Shown here piece by piece: positions 26,414 to 35,377 of a stretch of 64,000 nucleotides of DNA. A model generated the notes under the pieces. It worked only from the letters and a program-made list of their open reading frames with translations, did not search any database and was not told the origin of the DNA. Made by a program: the position numbers and the translations under genes. Location: the NCBI GenBank assembly GCA_963634825.1, contig CAVHCP010000001.1, positions 87,896-151,895 on the forward strand, given 5' to 3'. The stretch is from Gallibacter sp963634825. GTDB taxonomy: Bacteria > Bacillota > Clostridia > Peptostreptococcales > Anaerovoracaceae. Numbering within the stretch: position 1 is the first letter of the stretch; each line of letters begins with the position of its first letter.

Positions 26414-26640
26414 GAGAAAAGTTACTGCCGAAGTAAAGAGCCCGCCTGGTTGCATTTTCGCAGGTGCAGCTCGCAATTGCCCGCGAAACGAGCTTGGCGA
26501 GCGGCAAAGTGTCAGCAATGTTTGAGCGCCTGCGATGCGAGTTTTGCTGACACTCCGCAAGCCTGCAAATGAGCGTATGCTATTGCCTGCGCCAAGAACT
26601 GCAAACAGGCGGGCTCTTTGCTTCGGCAGTAAGTTTTACT
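26414..26640 (+). repeat. Intergenic hairpin element, copy 2 (full)
   Basis: The outer arms 26422-26453 and 26601-26632 match as an inverted repeat at 30 of 32 positions (TACTGCCGAAG ... AGAGCCCGCCTG). Inside is the conserved GCGAAACGAGCTTGGCGAG loop, then the 11-bp perfect inner stem AGTGTCAGCAA (26508-26518) with 26544-26554, closing the conserved loop TGTTTGAGC ... GCGAGT, and the return strand CCGCAAGCCTGCAAATGAGCG. There is no open reading frame. It fills the space between the fba terminator and the radical SAM gene. The function is unknown; a structured RNA is my leading guess. Confidence 0.85.
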
Positions 26641-26707
26641 CCATATGCTAAAATATGATAGAAACCCACTATTTGCATTTTTTTCGCAGGCAATATAAAA
26701 TAAAAGC

Positions 26708-27754
26708 ATGAAAAAACACGCAATAATCCCTATTTTTATTCCGCATAGCGGATGCAACAACGACTGCGTTTTTTGCAACCAAAAAATCATAACTGCACGC
26801 ACAAAACCGGTCTTGCCAAGCGATGTAACGGGCATCATCGACACATATCTAAATACTATAAAAGACACAACGGCAGAGACTGTTGAGGTCGCGTTTTTTG
26901 GTGGTAGCTTCACAGGAATACCTATAGAAGAGCAGTCGGCATTTTTAGAAATTGCACAAAAATACAAATCTGCCGGTAAAATCGACAAGATTCACCTTTC
27001 TACACGACCCGATTATATCGATTGTGAAGTCTTAGACAATCTAAAGGCTCACGATGTTGATATTATAGAGCTCGGTGTGCAGTCCTTTGATGAGGAGGTT
27101 TTAAAGCTGTCGAAGCGCGGTCATCTTGTTTCTGATGTATATAAAGCTTGCGATCTTATAAAATCATATGGCTTTACGCTCGGCATCCAGCTTATGATAG
27201 GTCTGCCCGGTGACACTATGGTAAAGTCAATAGAAAGCGCTAAAAAAGCAGCCATGCTAAAGCCTTCACTTGCAAGGCTCTATCCTACAGTCATCCTTGA
27301 GGATACCGAGCTTGCCATTATGTATAAGGGAGGGAAATACACTCCCTTTTCGGAGGAAACCACCGTGCAAATATGTAAGGAGATGTACAAAATCCTTGTA
27401 GCTTCAGGCATTACCGTTATGAGAGTAGGACTAAAAAGCACCGATCTTGTTACAAACGAAAGCGATCTTGGCAGTGGCTATCACCCTGCATTTCGACAGC
27501 TTGTAGAGGGCGAGATTGCAAAGGAGCAAATCTTAACTCAATTAAGTGCTTTAACTCCTAAAAAATTAAAAGGCGATAAAATGCCGACAAATAAGAGAAA
27601 TATTATATTTGCTTCAAATCCAAAAACCTTTTCAAATCTCATCGGTCATAAAGCGGTAAACAAAAAATTCTTTAGCAAGAACTTTTCTGCACTAAATATT
27701 ACATATCGTGCAGATGATGATATTCCTGCCGGAAAATACTTAGTAATCATATAG
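26708..27754 (+). CDS. Elp3-like radical SAM protein
   Basis: The 348-residue protein has a radical SAM cluster motif, GCNNDCVFCN (Cys16, Cys20, Cys23), followed by EVAFFGGSFTGIP, STRPDYID, IELGVQSFDEEVL and LMIGLPGD. This is the pattern of the Elp3/MiaB/NifB-superfamily oxygen-independent coproporphyrinogen-like proteins (often called YhcC- or Elp3-like). It lacks an acetyltransferase domain. The substrate is unknown; RNA modification is plausible for the group. The spacing to repeat copy 2 is about 70 bp. No terminator is evident after it. Confidence 0.88.
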   Translation: MKKHAIIPIFIPHSGCNNDCVFCNQKIITARTKPVLPSDVTGIIDTYLNTIKDTTAETVEVAFFGGSFTGIPIEEQSAFLEIAQKYKSAGKIDKIHLSTRPDYIDCEVLDNLKAHDVDIIELGVQSFDEEVLKLSKRGHLVSDVYKACDLIKSYGFTLGIQLMIGLPGDTMVKSIESAKKAAMLKPSLARLYPTVILEDTELAIMYKGGKYTPFSEETTVQICKEMYKILVASGITVMRVGLKSTDLVTNESDLGSGYHPAFRQLVEGEIAKEQILTQLSALTPKKLKGDKMPTNKRNIIFASNPKTFSNLIGHKAVNKKFFSKNFSALNITYRADDDIPAGKYLVII

Positions 27755-27803
27755 CTTTTTTATCCTCTTTGCCCTGCGCAATAGATTTGATGAGCTCATA
27801 CGG

Positions 27804-27832
27804 TTGAATACCCTTTATAAATGTGATAAAAT
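27804..27832 (+). promoter_or_regulatory. Promoter for the ACT-DUF711 pair
   Basis: TTGAAT (27804-27809), 17 bp and TAAAAT (27827-27832) lie about 40 bp before the ATG at 27873, which has CGGAGG at a good distance. This is a close match to the sigma-70/sigma-A consensus. Confidence 0.65.
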
Positions 27833-27872
27833 CAATAATAGTCTAACTTTTAAAGCCAATCGGAGGTAAAAT

Positions 27873-28136
27873 ATGAAAGCAGTAGTAACAGTAATCGGAA
27901 AGGATGCCGTAGGTATCCTCGCAGCGACTTCAACCTCGCTTGCAAAATCAAATGTAAATGTTATAGAAGTGACTCAATCAGTGCTTCAGGACTTCTTTGC
28001 AATGGTAATGCTTGTCGACATTTCAAAGTCAACGCTTTCCATCGAAGAGCTGAGAGAAGCTCTAAACGAAAATCTAAACGGTATGGAAGTCCATGTCATG
28101 CACGAGGACATTTTTAATTCGATGCATAGGATATAA
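27873..28136 (+). CDS. ACT domain protein (UPF0237 family)
   Basis: The 87-residue protein is a single ACT domain: MKAVVTVIGKDAVGILAATS, then VNVIEVTQSVLQDFFAMVMLVDI. Such domains bind amino acids and regulate partner enzymes. It lies 24 bp before the DUF711 gene, an association kept across many Firmicutes and archaea, so the ACT protein likely senses a ligand for that partner. No function is proven for the pair. Confidence 0.92.
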   Translation: MKAVVTVIGKDAVGILAATSTSLAKSNVNVIEVTQSVLQDFFAMVMLVDISKSTLSIEELREALNENLNGMEVHVMHEDIFNSMHRI

Positions 28137-28160
28137 CTGCACAAAACGGAGGAAAAATAA

Positions 28161-29519
28161 ATGCTAAATACAAGAGATATTCTTGAAACTATAAAAATGA
28201 TACAGGAGGAAAATCTCGACATCAGGACCATAACTATGGGAATTTCCTTGCTCGATTGTGCAGATGCCGATATAGATAAGTCCTGTGAAAAGGTATACGA
28301 AAAGATTTACCGTCTCGCTAAGAATTTAGTCAAAACAGGCGAAGCTATCGAAAAGAAATATGGTATTCCTATAGTCAATAAACGAATTTCGGTAACTCCC
28401 ATCGCAATGCTTGTAGCTGTCAGTGGCGGAGATCCTGTAAAATACGCAAAAACCTTAGATAAGGCAGCAAAGGCTGTCGGAGTAAACTTTATCGGAGGAT
28501 ATTCGGCGCTTGTACAAAAGGGCTTTAGTGCCGGAGATAAAGAGCTTATGGAATCAATTCCTCGGGCTCTTGCAGAGACAGATTTTGTCTGCTCTTCTGT
28601 AAATATCGGTAGTACAAAGGCCGGTATAAATATGGATGCCGTAAAGATTATGGGAAAGGCTATCAAAAAGTCCGCAGAAATAACAAAGGACAAACAGTGC
28701 ATCGGTGCCGCAAAGCTTGTTGTATTTTGCAATGCCCCTGAGGACAATCCATTTATGGCAGGTGCTTTTCACGGTCCTGGGGAGCCGGACTGCGTAATAA
28801 ATGTCGGTGTTTCCGGTCCCGGCGTAGTACGTGCCGCACTTTCTAAAATGGATGATAAGGATGATTTGCAGAAGGTTGCTGATACTATAAAGAAAACTGC
28901 TTTTAAGATAACACGTATGGGGCAACTCGTCGGAGAAGAAGCTTCAAAGATGCTAGGTGTGCCATTTGGTATTATAGACTTATCGCTTGCACCTACTCCG
29001 GCTGTCGGCGATTCGGTCGCACATATTTTAGAGGAAATAGGTCTTGAAGAAGTCGGTGCCTGCGGTACTACAGCTGCCCTTGCACTCTTAAATGACGCCG
29101 TAAAAAAAGGAGGCGTTATGGCATCTTCAACTGTCGGCGGACTGTCAGGTGCTTTTATTCCTGTATCGGAGGATGCCGGAATGATCGCAGGCGCACGCTC
29201 AGGCTCACTTGTAATCGAAAAGCTTGAAGCGATGACTGCTGTCTGCTCGGTCGGACTTGATATGATAATCGTACCGGGAGATACAACGCCTGAGGTATTG
29301 TCAGCTATCATTGCAGATGAGGCTGCAATAGGAATGGTAAATTCAAAAACTACTGCCGTAAGGATAATACCGGCAATCGGTTTAAAGGACGGCGAAGAGC
29401 TAAACTTCGGAGGTCTTCTCGGTTACGGTCCTGTTATGAAGGTAAATACAAAGTCACCTTCTAAAATGATAAATCGTGGAGGTCGCATACCTGCACCGAT
29501 ACAAAGCCTCAAAAACTAA
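28161..29519 (+). CDS. PFL/DUF711 family protein (UPF0210)
   Basis: The 452-residue protein belongs to the UPF0210/DUF711 group: MLNTRDILETIKMIQEENLDIRT in two parts at the start, then IPIVNKRISVTPIAML, NFIGGYSALVQKG and GPVMKVNTKSPSKMINRGGRIPAP at the end. The fold is related to glycyl-radical (pyruvate formate-lyase-like) enzymes, but the family has no glycyl radical motif and no known reaction. It is transcribed with the ACT protein from the promoter at 27804 and followed by a terminator. Confidence 0.93.
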   Translation: MLNTRDILETIKMIQEENLDIRTITMGISLLDCADADIDKSCEKVYEKIYRLAKNLVKTGEAIEKKYGIPIVNKRISVTPIAMLVAVSGGDPVKYAKTLDKAAKAVGVNFIGGYSALVQKGFSAGDKELMESIPRALAETDFVCSSVNIGSTKAGINMDAVKIMGKAIKKSAEITKDKQCIGAAKLVVFCNAPEDNPFMAGAFHGPGEPDCVINVGVSGPGVVRAALSKMDDKDDLQKVADTIKKTAFKITRMGQLVGEEASKMLGVPFGIIDLSLAPTPAVGDSVAHILEEIGLEEVGACGTTAALALLNDAVKKGGVMASSTVGGLSGAFIPVSEDAGMIAGARSGSLVIEKLEAMTAVCSVGLDMIIVPGDTTPEVLSAIIADEAAIGMVNSKTTAVRIIPAIGLKDGEELNFGGLLGYGPVMKVNTKSPSKMINRGGRIPAPIQSLKN

Positions 29520-29537
29520 TCCGGATTTAACTGTAGC

Positions 29538-29577
29538 AAAAAGAGAGCAAGGGAACATGCCCTTTACTCTCTTTTTT
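29538..29577 (+). terminator. Intrinsic terminator after the DUF711 gene
   Basis: Two stacked stems, AAAGAGAG/CTCTCTTT outside and AGGG/CCCT inside, are followed by a run of six T. It is A/T-symmetric and may also serve the convergent nitroreductase transcript. Confidence 0.85.
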
Positions 29578-29617
29578 GTCAACCCTTTTTGTCTTATAGC
29601 CCCCTATAACCCACTTT

Positions 29618-30346
29618 TTAATCTAAAATGTAGTGTCCGCCGTTACCAAACTCAAAATGTCCGTTTTGAGCTCCAACCTCAAAATGAAACTTAGCTATCC
29701 CAAGATCATAATAGTTCATAATAGTCGGCTCCTTTATGCGTGCTGTCACGTTACCTCCGGAATAGTAAAAGAGAACCGGCATTTTATTTTTCGCAGATGG
29801 CGCTCTTTGTACCATTTTCATTCCCTCTATAAACCAGTTTGGCGGTTCCTCTTCGCTATAAAAAAGATCTGTTATCGCTTTCGTTTTTTTAACCTTGTGC
29901 ATGCTGTTTCTTATGGCATTTTCGCGCGGTGTGGCTTTTGTTTTAACATTCCCAAATACAATCACACACCTAAATGTCTCATCGTCGGCAACCTTGCAAC
30001 GACATTTTCCCTTGTCAAACGTACCACCTACCCAGCATGTGCCAAGTCCGAGCGTTTCGCACAGCAAAAGAATTCTTTCTCCGAAGTATCCGAGCTTCTC
30101 GTCTATAAATGGATCTCGCGCTGAGCCGACAAGTGCGATATAATTTCTGACGCCTTTAAACATTCCATAGCCTGCAATACCGCCAAAGCCGTCGCTTTCG
30201 TCAATCATAAGCTGGATATTTAGGTGCTCTTCCCTGTTTATCCTCTCGATTTCCTCACGCAAAAACAAAACCTTTTCTATCGACGGCAATTCGCTTGTAT
30301 ATGATCTTCTCGAGACTCTTGTCATAATTGCTTTTTTATAATTCAT
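29618..30346 (-). CDS. Nitroreductase family protein (TM1586-like)
   Basis: The 242-residue flavoprotein is of the putative nitroreductase TM1586 group. The N-terminal MTRVSRRSYTSELP holds the Arg residues that bind FMN phosphate. FGERILLLCETLGLGTCWVGGTF is the central helix and strand, and APSAKNKMPVLF lies late. The typical substrate is unknown; FMN- and NAD(P)H-dependent reduction is inferred from the family. Its start overlaps the end of the shikimate kinase-like gene by 11 bp, so the two are coupled, though no metabolic link is obvious. Confidence 0.85.
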   Translation of the reverse strand: MNYKKAIMTRVSRRSYTSELPSIEKVLFLREEIERINREEHLNIQLMIDESDGFGGIAGYGMFKGVRNYIALVGSARDPFIDEKLGYFGERILLLCETLGLGTCWVGGTFDKGKCRCKVADDETFRCVIVFGNVKTKATPRENAIRNSMHKVKKTKAITDLFYSEEEPPNWFIEGMKMVQRAPSAKNKMPVLFYYSGGNVTARIKEPTIMNYYDLGIAKFHFEVGAQNGHFEFGNGGHYILD

Positions 30347-30863
30347 AGCGCTTTCTCAGCTCCTCTTTTATAGTGCCTATGCTCTTGCGTATACTCTGCC
30401 CTGTGACATTTACAGTTATATCAGCATACTTTTCGTAGAGCGGTTTTCTTTCCATATAAAGATCATATAGCGTCTGACCCTCTTTTATCGAAACGCCTCT
30501 TTTGTGCAAATCTCCAAGTCGCTCCTTTAGATCCTCATATGCGATTTCAAGATATATGACAGTCCCGATGTCTTTTAAATGCTCCATCGCTTTGCTTCCG
30601 TAAACGGCACTGCCTCCTGTTGCTATCACGCTGTCCCTAAGATCTATTCCGGCTAAAACTTCTTCTTCTATCTGGTTAAAGCCGTCAGTACCAAATGCAT
30701 CTAATATTTCGTCGAGTCGCATACCTTTTTCATTTTGTATGAGTATGTCCGCATCCAAAAAATCACAACCTAAGGCTTTTGCAAGCACAACCCCGTTTGT
30801 GCTCTTCCCGCTTCCTGGCATTCCTATAAATATGAGATTGTCACCCTTCAAGAGTTTATGCAT
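30336..30863 (-). CDS. aroK: Shikimate kinase
   Basis: Shikimate kinase phosphorylates shikimate at the 3-hydroxyl in aromatic amino acid synthesis. The 175-residue protein has the P-loop GMPGSGKST (residues 14-22), the shikimate-binding DADILIQNEKG, and IATGGSAVYGSKAM. The later lid region carries the Arg in ERKPLYEKYAD. No other aro genes are near, so an alternative small kinase of the same fold cannot be excluded. It is coupled to the nitroreductase gene by overlap and lies 9 bp after the FtsX-type permease gene. Confidence 0.85.
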   Translation of the reverse strand: MHKLLKGDNLIFIGMPGSGKSTNGVVLAKALGCDFLDADILIQNEKGMRLDEILDAFGTDGFNQIEEEVLAGIDLRDSVIATGGSAVYGSKAMEHLKDIGTVIYLEIAYEDLKERLGDLHKRGVSIKEGQTLYDLYMERKPLYEKYADITVNVTGQSIRKSIGTIKEELRKRYEL

Positions 30864-30872
30864 AAAATCCTC

Positions 30873-33659
30873 CTAATCATTTGCTTTCATCGATTCAACC
30901 ATATCTATCTTTCTTATACTCTTTCGCATTATTAAATTTACAATAAATGTAAATATTGCAATAGTCAAAAACGAGAACAAATAGCTCATTGGCGCTATAC
31001 TTCGCCCAAACATCACATCATCTACCTCCGCCGTCTTAATTACAAATTGATGCAAAAGTATACCCAGTGGCACACCAAAAAGCACTCCTATTGCGGCAAG
31101 CAGATTTATTTCCCTAAATATGTATGATGACACCTCTCGCGGATAAAATCCAAGAACCTTTATAGTTGCAAGCTCCTTTTTCCGCTCGCATATATTTACA
31201 TTTGTAAGATTATATAAGACTATTATAGAAAGTCCGCCGGCAGATAGTATTATTACCATAACTATATAATCTATACTCTTTACCGAATCAGAGAAGGTAT
31301 CTTTGACGCTTGCTGAGGAAAGTACATATTTGACACCATTTTCCTCCATTACCTTTTGCGAAATTTTATTTGTGCTTATGCTCTCTTTTGCACTTTTATC
31401 TATATTTAAATATATAAGATTTGGTGAAAGCTCTTTTTCGTAAAGTTCCTCATACGTCGCTTTATTCATATATCCTGTCGCACTGGCATAATTTTCGGCA
31501 ATGCCTATAAGCTTTACCTCTTTTTTATTGCCATCTGCTATTATGCTGAGTTTATCACCTTTTTTGAGTCCCTGCTTTTCGCAGAATTTTTCGGGCAGGA
31601 CTATGCCGCCATCCTCAAGTGTTATTTTTTTATGATCTTTTCTCGTTCTAAGCTGTATAAAATCACCTATAGTCTCTGCATCCTCCGGCACCTGTATATC
31701 AACCGTTTTCTTTGCATCATCGACCTCTATTTGAAGCGTATCAGCCATAAAAAAGCCTTGCTCTTCATAAAAGTCTTCCTTTGGCTGCCAATCATCCTTA
31801 TCTACATAAGCTGCAACATCATACTTAAAGATTTCGCCGTATTGCAAATCAGCAATATCCTTTATCGAATCTCTCACACCAAAGCCTGTAAGAAGCAATG
31901 CAAAGCATCCTGCCATACCTATTATCGTCATAAGAAATCTCTTTTTATATCTAAATAGATTTCTAAATGTCACCTTTCGTGTAAATTTAAGTCTCGACCA
32001 AACAGGAGTTATCCTCTCGAGTAAAATTCGTTTGCCCGGCTCCGGTGCCTTTGGCAACAGAAGTGCTGCCGGTTTTTCCTTTAGCTCGCTTCGACACGAA
32101 AAATATATTGTCAATATGACGATTGCTTCCATTACAAGGAATATAGGTATCGCCAGCCAAGGTAGAAATGGTGTATCTGCCTCCGGAAGGTTATACATCA
32201 TCGCATACGCATTTGAGATTACTTTTGGAAAAAGTATAAATCCGGCTGCAAATCCGACGACCGATCCTATCAATGTTGCGGCTGTTCCATATGCAAAATA
32301 ATAATTTCTTACCGAACGATTGCTATATCCAAGCGATTTTAGCGCTCCGACCTGTCCTCTCTCCTCTTCGATCATCCTTGTCATTGTAGTTAGCACCACA
32401 AGTGCCGCTACAAGGAAAAAGAATATAGGAATAACCTTTGCAATTGCCGCAACCTTTTCCGTATCGCCCTTGTATCCCGAAACTCCGACCGAATCAAGTC
32501 TGCTTGTCACATACCACGTACCGTCCGCGATTTCATCTACCTGCTTTTGTCCATCTGCTATTTTTGCCTCAGCGTCCTTAAAACCGGCCTCGGCTTTTGT
32601 TTTAGCAGCATTGTAACTTACAAGCCCTTGCTCTATTTGCTTTTTTTGTGCTATTAGCTGTGCTCTTTGAGTTGTAAGCTGACTTTTTTGTTTTTGCAAC
32701 GCTGCCCTTTGCGATGCCAAGGCAGGTATGTCCGGCATCTGCGATAAGCTTTCGTCTATCTTATTGATGCCTGTATCTACCTGTGATATAGCATTTTCTA
32801 TCTTTGTTTTATTTTTATCAAGCTCTGCCTTTGTAGTTGCAAGCTCATCATTTGTTGCCTTCTTTGTAGCCTCAAAGCTTGCTTTTTGCTCATCGAGCTT
32901 TGCCTGTGCCTCTGAAACAAGCTCATCGTGACGCGCCTTTACCTGCTTATCACCAAAGGCCTCAAATTTTTTCTTTAGCTCCTTTATGCTATCCTTATAT
33001 TCATCAGAAAACATGTCATCTGCGTCTATATTGCATGTAGCATAAACGATAGTTGTGACATCGTCATCTCCTGCCGGAGTAAAAAGCGCAAGACCTATGC
33101 CACCGCCACCTATCGTAGTCGTTTCCTCCGACAAGGATAAAAACATCGGTGATTGTGCAATACCTACTACTTCATATTTATTGCCATCATCATTTGTAAG
33201 CTCATCTCCTATATTTATTTTTGTAGAATACGGATTTGGTATTACCGCAACGCACTCACTATCATTTTTAGGATTTCGCCCCTCTGTCATTGCAAGCTGA
33301 TTTAGTGCATTTTTATCATCAAAATCTATATGATATATACGAGTAGCATACGTTTCGCCCTCTTGATCGCTTATCATCTGATCTTCTTGATTTATCGCCA
33401 TCGTCTGTTTTACATACGAAAGGTCATTTATCGCCTCAAGGTCATCATCCGAAAAGCCCAAAGTGCTCTGGATATAAAAATCATAAACATTTTTTTCTTT
33501 AAAATATTTATTTGCATTTGCCTGCATATCCGGAGTCGTCGCCAGCAGTCCCGCCAAAAAGCCCGTACCAAGCGCAACGATGCTCACGATCGCTATAAAT
33601 CTCGAAAGGCTCCCTTTGATACTCCTTCTGCACATTTTGAAAAAGCTCTTGTTTACCAT
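30873..33659 (-). CDS. FtsX-type ABC transporter permease with coiled-coil outer domain
   Basis: The 928-residue permease has an N-terminal helix (residues 18-42), a large external segment, three helices at about 410-530, a second external domain and three helices at the end. This is two FtsX modules, the plan of large Firmicute MacB-like exporters. The first external region contains a long coiled coil (about residues 230-390, rich in Lys, Glu, Gln and Ala). Such systems move peptides, lipids or lipoproteins or act in mechanosensing of the envelope; the substrate is unknown. It follows its ATPase by 7 bp. Confidence 0.92.
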   Translation of the reverse strand: MVNKSFFKMCRRSIKGSLSRFIAIVSIVALGTGFLAGLLATTPDMQANANKYFKEKNVYDFYIQSTLGFSDDDLEAINDLSYVKQTMAINQEDQMISDQEGETYATRIYHIDFDDKNALNQLAMTEGRNPKNDSECVAVIPNPYSTKINIGDELTNDDGNKYEVVGIAQSPMFLSLSEETTTIGGGGIGLALFTPAGDDDVTTIVYATCNIDADDMFSDEYKDSIKELKKKFEAFGDKQVKARHDELVSEAQAKLDEQKASFEATKKATNDELATTKAELDKNKTKIENAISQVDTGINKIDESLSQMPDIPALASQRAALQKQKSQLTTQRAQLIAQKKQIEQGLVSYNAAKTKAEAGFKDAEAKIADGQKQVDEIADGTWYVTSRLDSVGVSGYKGDTEKVAAIAKVIPIFFFLVAALVVLTTMTRMIEEERGQVGALKSLGYSNRSVRNYYFAYGTAATLIGSVVGFAAGFILFPKVISNAYAMMYNLPEADTPFLPWLAIPIFLVMEAIVILTIYFSCRSELKEKPAALLLPKAPEPGKRILLERITPVWSRLKFTRKVTFRNLFRYKKRFLMTIIGMAGCFALLLTGFGVRDSIKDIADLQYGEIFKYDVAAYVDKDDWQPKEDFYEEQGFFMADTLQIEVDDAKKTVDIQVPEDAETIGDFIQLRTRKDHKKITLEDGGIVLPEKFCEKQGLKKGDKLSIIADGNKKEVKLIGIAENYASATGYMNKATYEELYEKELSPNLIYLNIDKSAKESISTNKISQKVMEENGVKYVLSSASVKDTFSDSVKSIDYIVMVIILSAGGLSIIVLYNLTNVNICERKKELATIKVLGFYPREVSSYIFREINLLAAIGVLFGVPLGILLHQFVIKTAEVDDVMFGRSIAPMSYLFSFLTIAIFTFIVNLIMRKSIRKIDMVESMKAND

Positions 33660-33666
33660 AATCTGC

Positions 33667-34371
33667 CTACCATTCTATCTGACTTATGTGCACCGGATTG
33701 TCATTTGTGCTGACATCTACTACCGTGCCGTTTTTGACCTGTATAACTCTATCTGCCATCGGCACTATCGCCTGATTATGTGTGATCACTATAACTGTCT
33801 TGCCTTTGTTTTTGCAGGTATCATGCAAAAGTTGCAATATATTTTTGCCCGTATTGTAATCAAGAGCGCCTGTCGGCTCATCACATAATAAAATTTTAGG
33901 ATTTTTCGCAAGAGCTCTTGCTATTGAGACCCTTTGTTGCTCTCCGCCCGAAAGCTGCGCCGGAAAATTATCGATACGCTCCGAAAGTCCAACCTCTTGC
34001 AAGACTGTCCTTGCATCAAGCGGCTCCTTACAGATCTCCGATGCCAGCTCAACATTTTCGAGTGCTGTCAGATTTTGTACGAGATTGTAAAATTGAAAAA
34101 CAAAACCCACATCATATCTTCTGTATGATGTGAGTTTCTTTTCGTCATATTTGCTTACTTCCTGCCCGTCCAATATAACAGAACCCTCGTCGCAGTTATC
34201 CATACCACCTAGAATGTTTAAAAGTGTAGTCTTGCCGGCTCCGCTCGGACCTACTATTACGCAAAATTCGCCTTTTTGTATTTCAAATTTTATATGGTCG
34301 AGTGCAACTATTTTATGCTCTCCCATTTTGTAATATTTACTTACATCCTTAAAGCTAACATAACTTGACAT
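33667..34371 (-). CDS. ABC transporter ATP-binding protein (LolD/MacB-like)
   Basis: The 234-residue ATPase has Walker A GPSGAGKTTLLN, Q-loop VFQFYNL, signature LSGGEQQR, Walker B ILLCDEPTGALD and switch ITHNQ. The spacing matches the LolD/MacB exporter class. It is the partner of the FtsX-type permease that follows. I chose the start at 34371 (MSSYVSFKDVSKYY), with GAGGT upstream, over the codon at 34383, which lies inside that ribosome binding site. Confidence 0.95.
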   Translation of the reverse strand: MSSYVSFKDVSKYYKMGEHKIVALDHIKFEIQKGEFCVIVGPSGAGKTTLLNILGGMDNCDEGSVILDGQEVSKYDEKKLTSYRRYDVGFVFQFYNLVQNLTALENVELASEICKEPLDARTVLQEVGLSERIDNFPAQLSGGEQQRVSIARALAKNPKILLCDEPTGALDYNTGKNILQLLHDTCKNKGKTVIVITHNQAIVPMADRVIQVKNGTVVDVSTNDNPVHISQIEW

Positions 34372-34404
34372 AATATACCTCATTTTTTCTCTTTTTAAAG
34401 TATA

Positions 34405-35142
34405 TTATAATGCCGGAAGCATACAGCAGTCAAGCAATGCCTCGCTGATTAGCCTGTGTCCTTTCTCATTTGGATGCATACCGTCTGCGCATAAAAAGTC
34501 CTCATAATTAGGATATTTCAAAAATACCTTTCGTATATCAAGGACGCGTACGTTTTCCTCCTGTGCCATATCAAAAATTATGCTGTTGTACATTTCGTGC
34601 CATCTGTATATGTATTCCTTTTTGCCACCGATAAATTTAAGGATGTTTTCCTTTGAAAGATCCCTGCTGACCCAATCAAAAAAACGTTTTGCATCTATTG
34701 GCGGAAGGGAAAGAAGTATCGGCATACAGCCCTCCCCTTTGACTTTTTCAATCATCCTTTTATATTCTCTTTTAAATTCGTTTGGCGGCACAGCAGGAAA
34801 ATGCTCAACTTCAGGACTTTCCGAAACCTCTTTCCAATTGTAATTGCAATCATTACCGCCAAATTCGAGGACGACATATTTGCACTTTTTGATATCTTCT
34901 ATATTTTTTTCAAGCGTCTTCTCACCATTTAAAACAGTAGATCCGAATTTCGCCATATTTGTCACCTCGAGCTTGTTATTTTGCGAAAATAAATCTACAA
35001 AGCTGTCTTTTATAAATCGATATCTGTTTTTTATCTCATCATAAATAACGCCCTTTGCAACGCTGTCCCCAAGTACGCATATAGCCGTTCTTTTTTTATC
35101 ATCCTTGTTTTTTTGAATTGTCTTTTTTTTCTCTTTTCTCAT
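34405..35142 (-). CDS. SGNH/GDSL-family hydrolase
   Basis: The 245-residue protein shows all four SGNH blocks: block I VLGDSVAKG (nucleophile Ser), the block II glycine in KFGSTVLNG, block III EFGGNDCNYN and block V DGMHPNEKGH (Asp and His). No signal peptide is visible; the N-terminus is a run of Lys. It is therefore probably a cytoplasmic esterase or lipase-like enzyme of unknown substrate. It is the first gene before the ABC exporter genes and divergent from DUF1836 across a 235-bp region. Confidence 0.9.
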   Translation of the reverse strand: MRKEKKKTIQKNKDDKKRTAICVLGDSVAKGVIYDEIKNRYRFIKDSFVDLFSQNNKLEVTNMAKFGSTVLNGEKTLEKNIEDIKKCKYVVLEFGGNDCNYNWKEVSESPEVEHFPAVPPNEFKREYKRMIEKVKGEGCMPILLSLPPIDAKRFFDWVSRDLSKENILKFIGGKKEYIYRWHEMYNSIIFDMAQEENVRVLDIRKVFLKYPNYEDFLCADGMHPNEKGHRLISEALLDCCMLPAL

Positions 35143-35267
35143 TCAGATACCTTCCATTTATATTTTTTAATGCCGGGTTTTTATCTTGTAATCGCATATT
35201 ACGATTTTAGTTATTATACAATATGTTTTTCAATACTATATCACAAGGTGCGATTTTTGTAAATAGG

Positions 35268-35341
35268 TTTACAGCATTTGTATGTTGCGGTATAATTATT
35301 ATCTAAAATCTACTGCAAAGCGACGAAGCGCTTTATTTTTT
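35268..35341 (+). promoter_or_regulatory. Promoter and terminator-like leader hairpin before DUF1836
   Basis: TTTACA (35268-35273), 17 bp and TATAAT (35291-35296) form a strong promoter. About 20 bp after the -10, AAAGCG (35317-35322) and CGCTTT (35329-35334) form a short hairpin followed by ATTTTTTA. That looks like a weak intrinsic terminator in the leader, 37 bp before the ribosome binding site. It may be an attenuator or a chance feature. The rest of the intergenic region 35143-35267 shows nothing I can name. Confidence 0.55.
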
Positions 35342-35377
35342 ATAAATTATTATAAATATAAAAATTACGGAGGACTT

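Noticed and set aside
26414..26640. The intergenic element as a CRISPR, retron or insertion sequence
   Set aside because: Copies are 8-14 kb apart, with no spacers, no reverse transcriptase or transposase gene, and no visible target duplications. The ends differ between copies, unlike an insertion sequence.
29618..30863. Nitroreductase and aroK as parts of an aromatic synthesis operon
   Set aside because: The genes overlap, but no other aro gene is near and the nitroreductase family has no link to that pathway.
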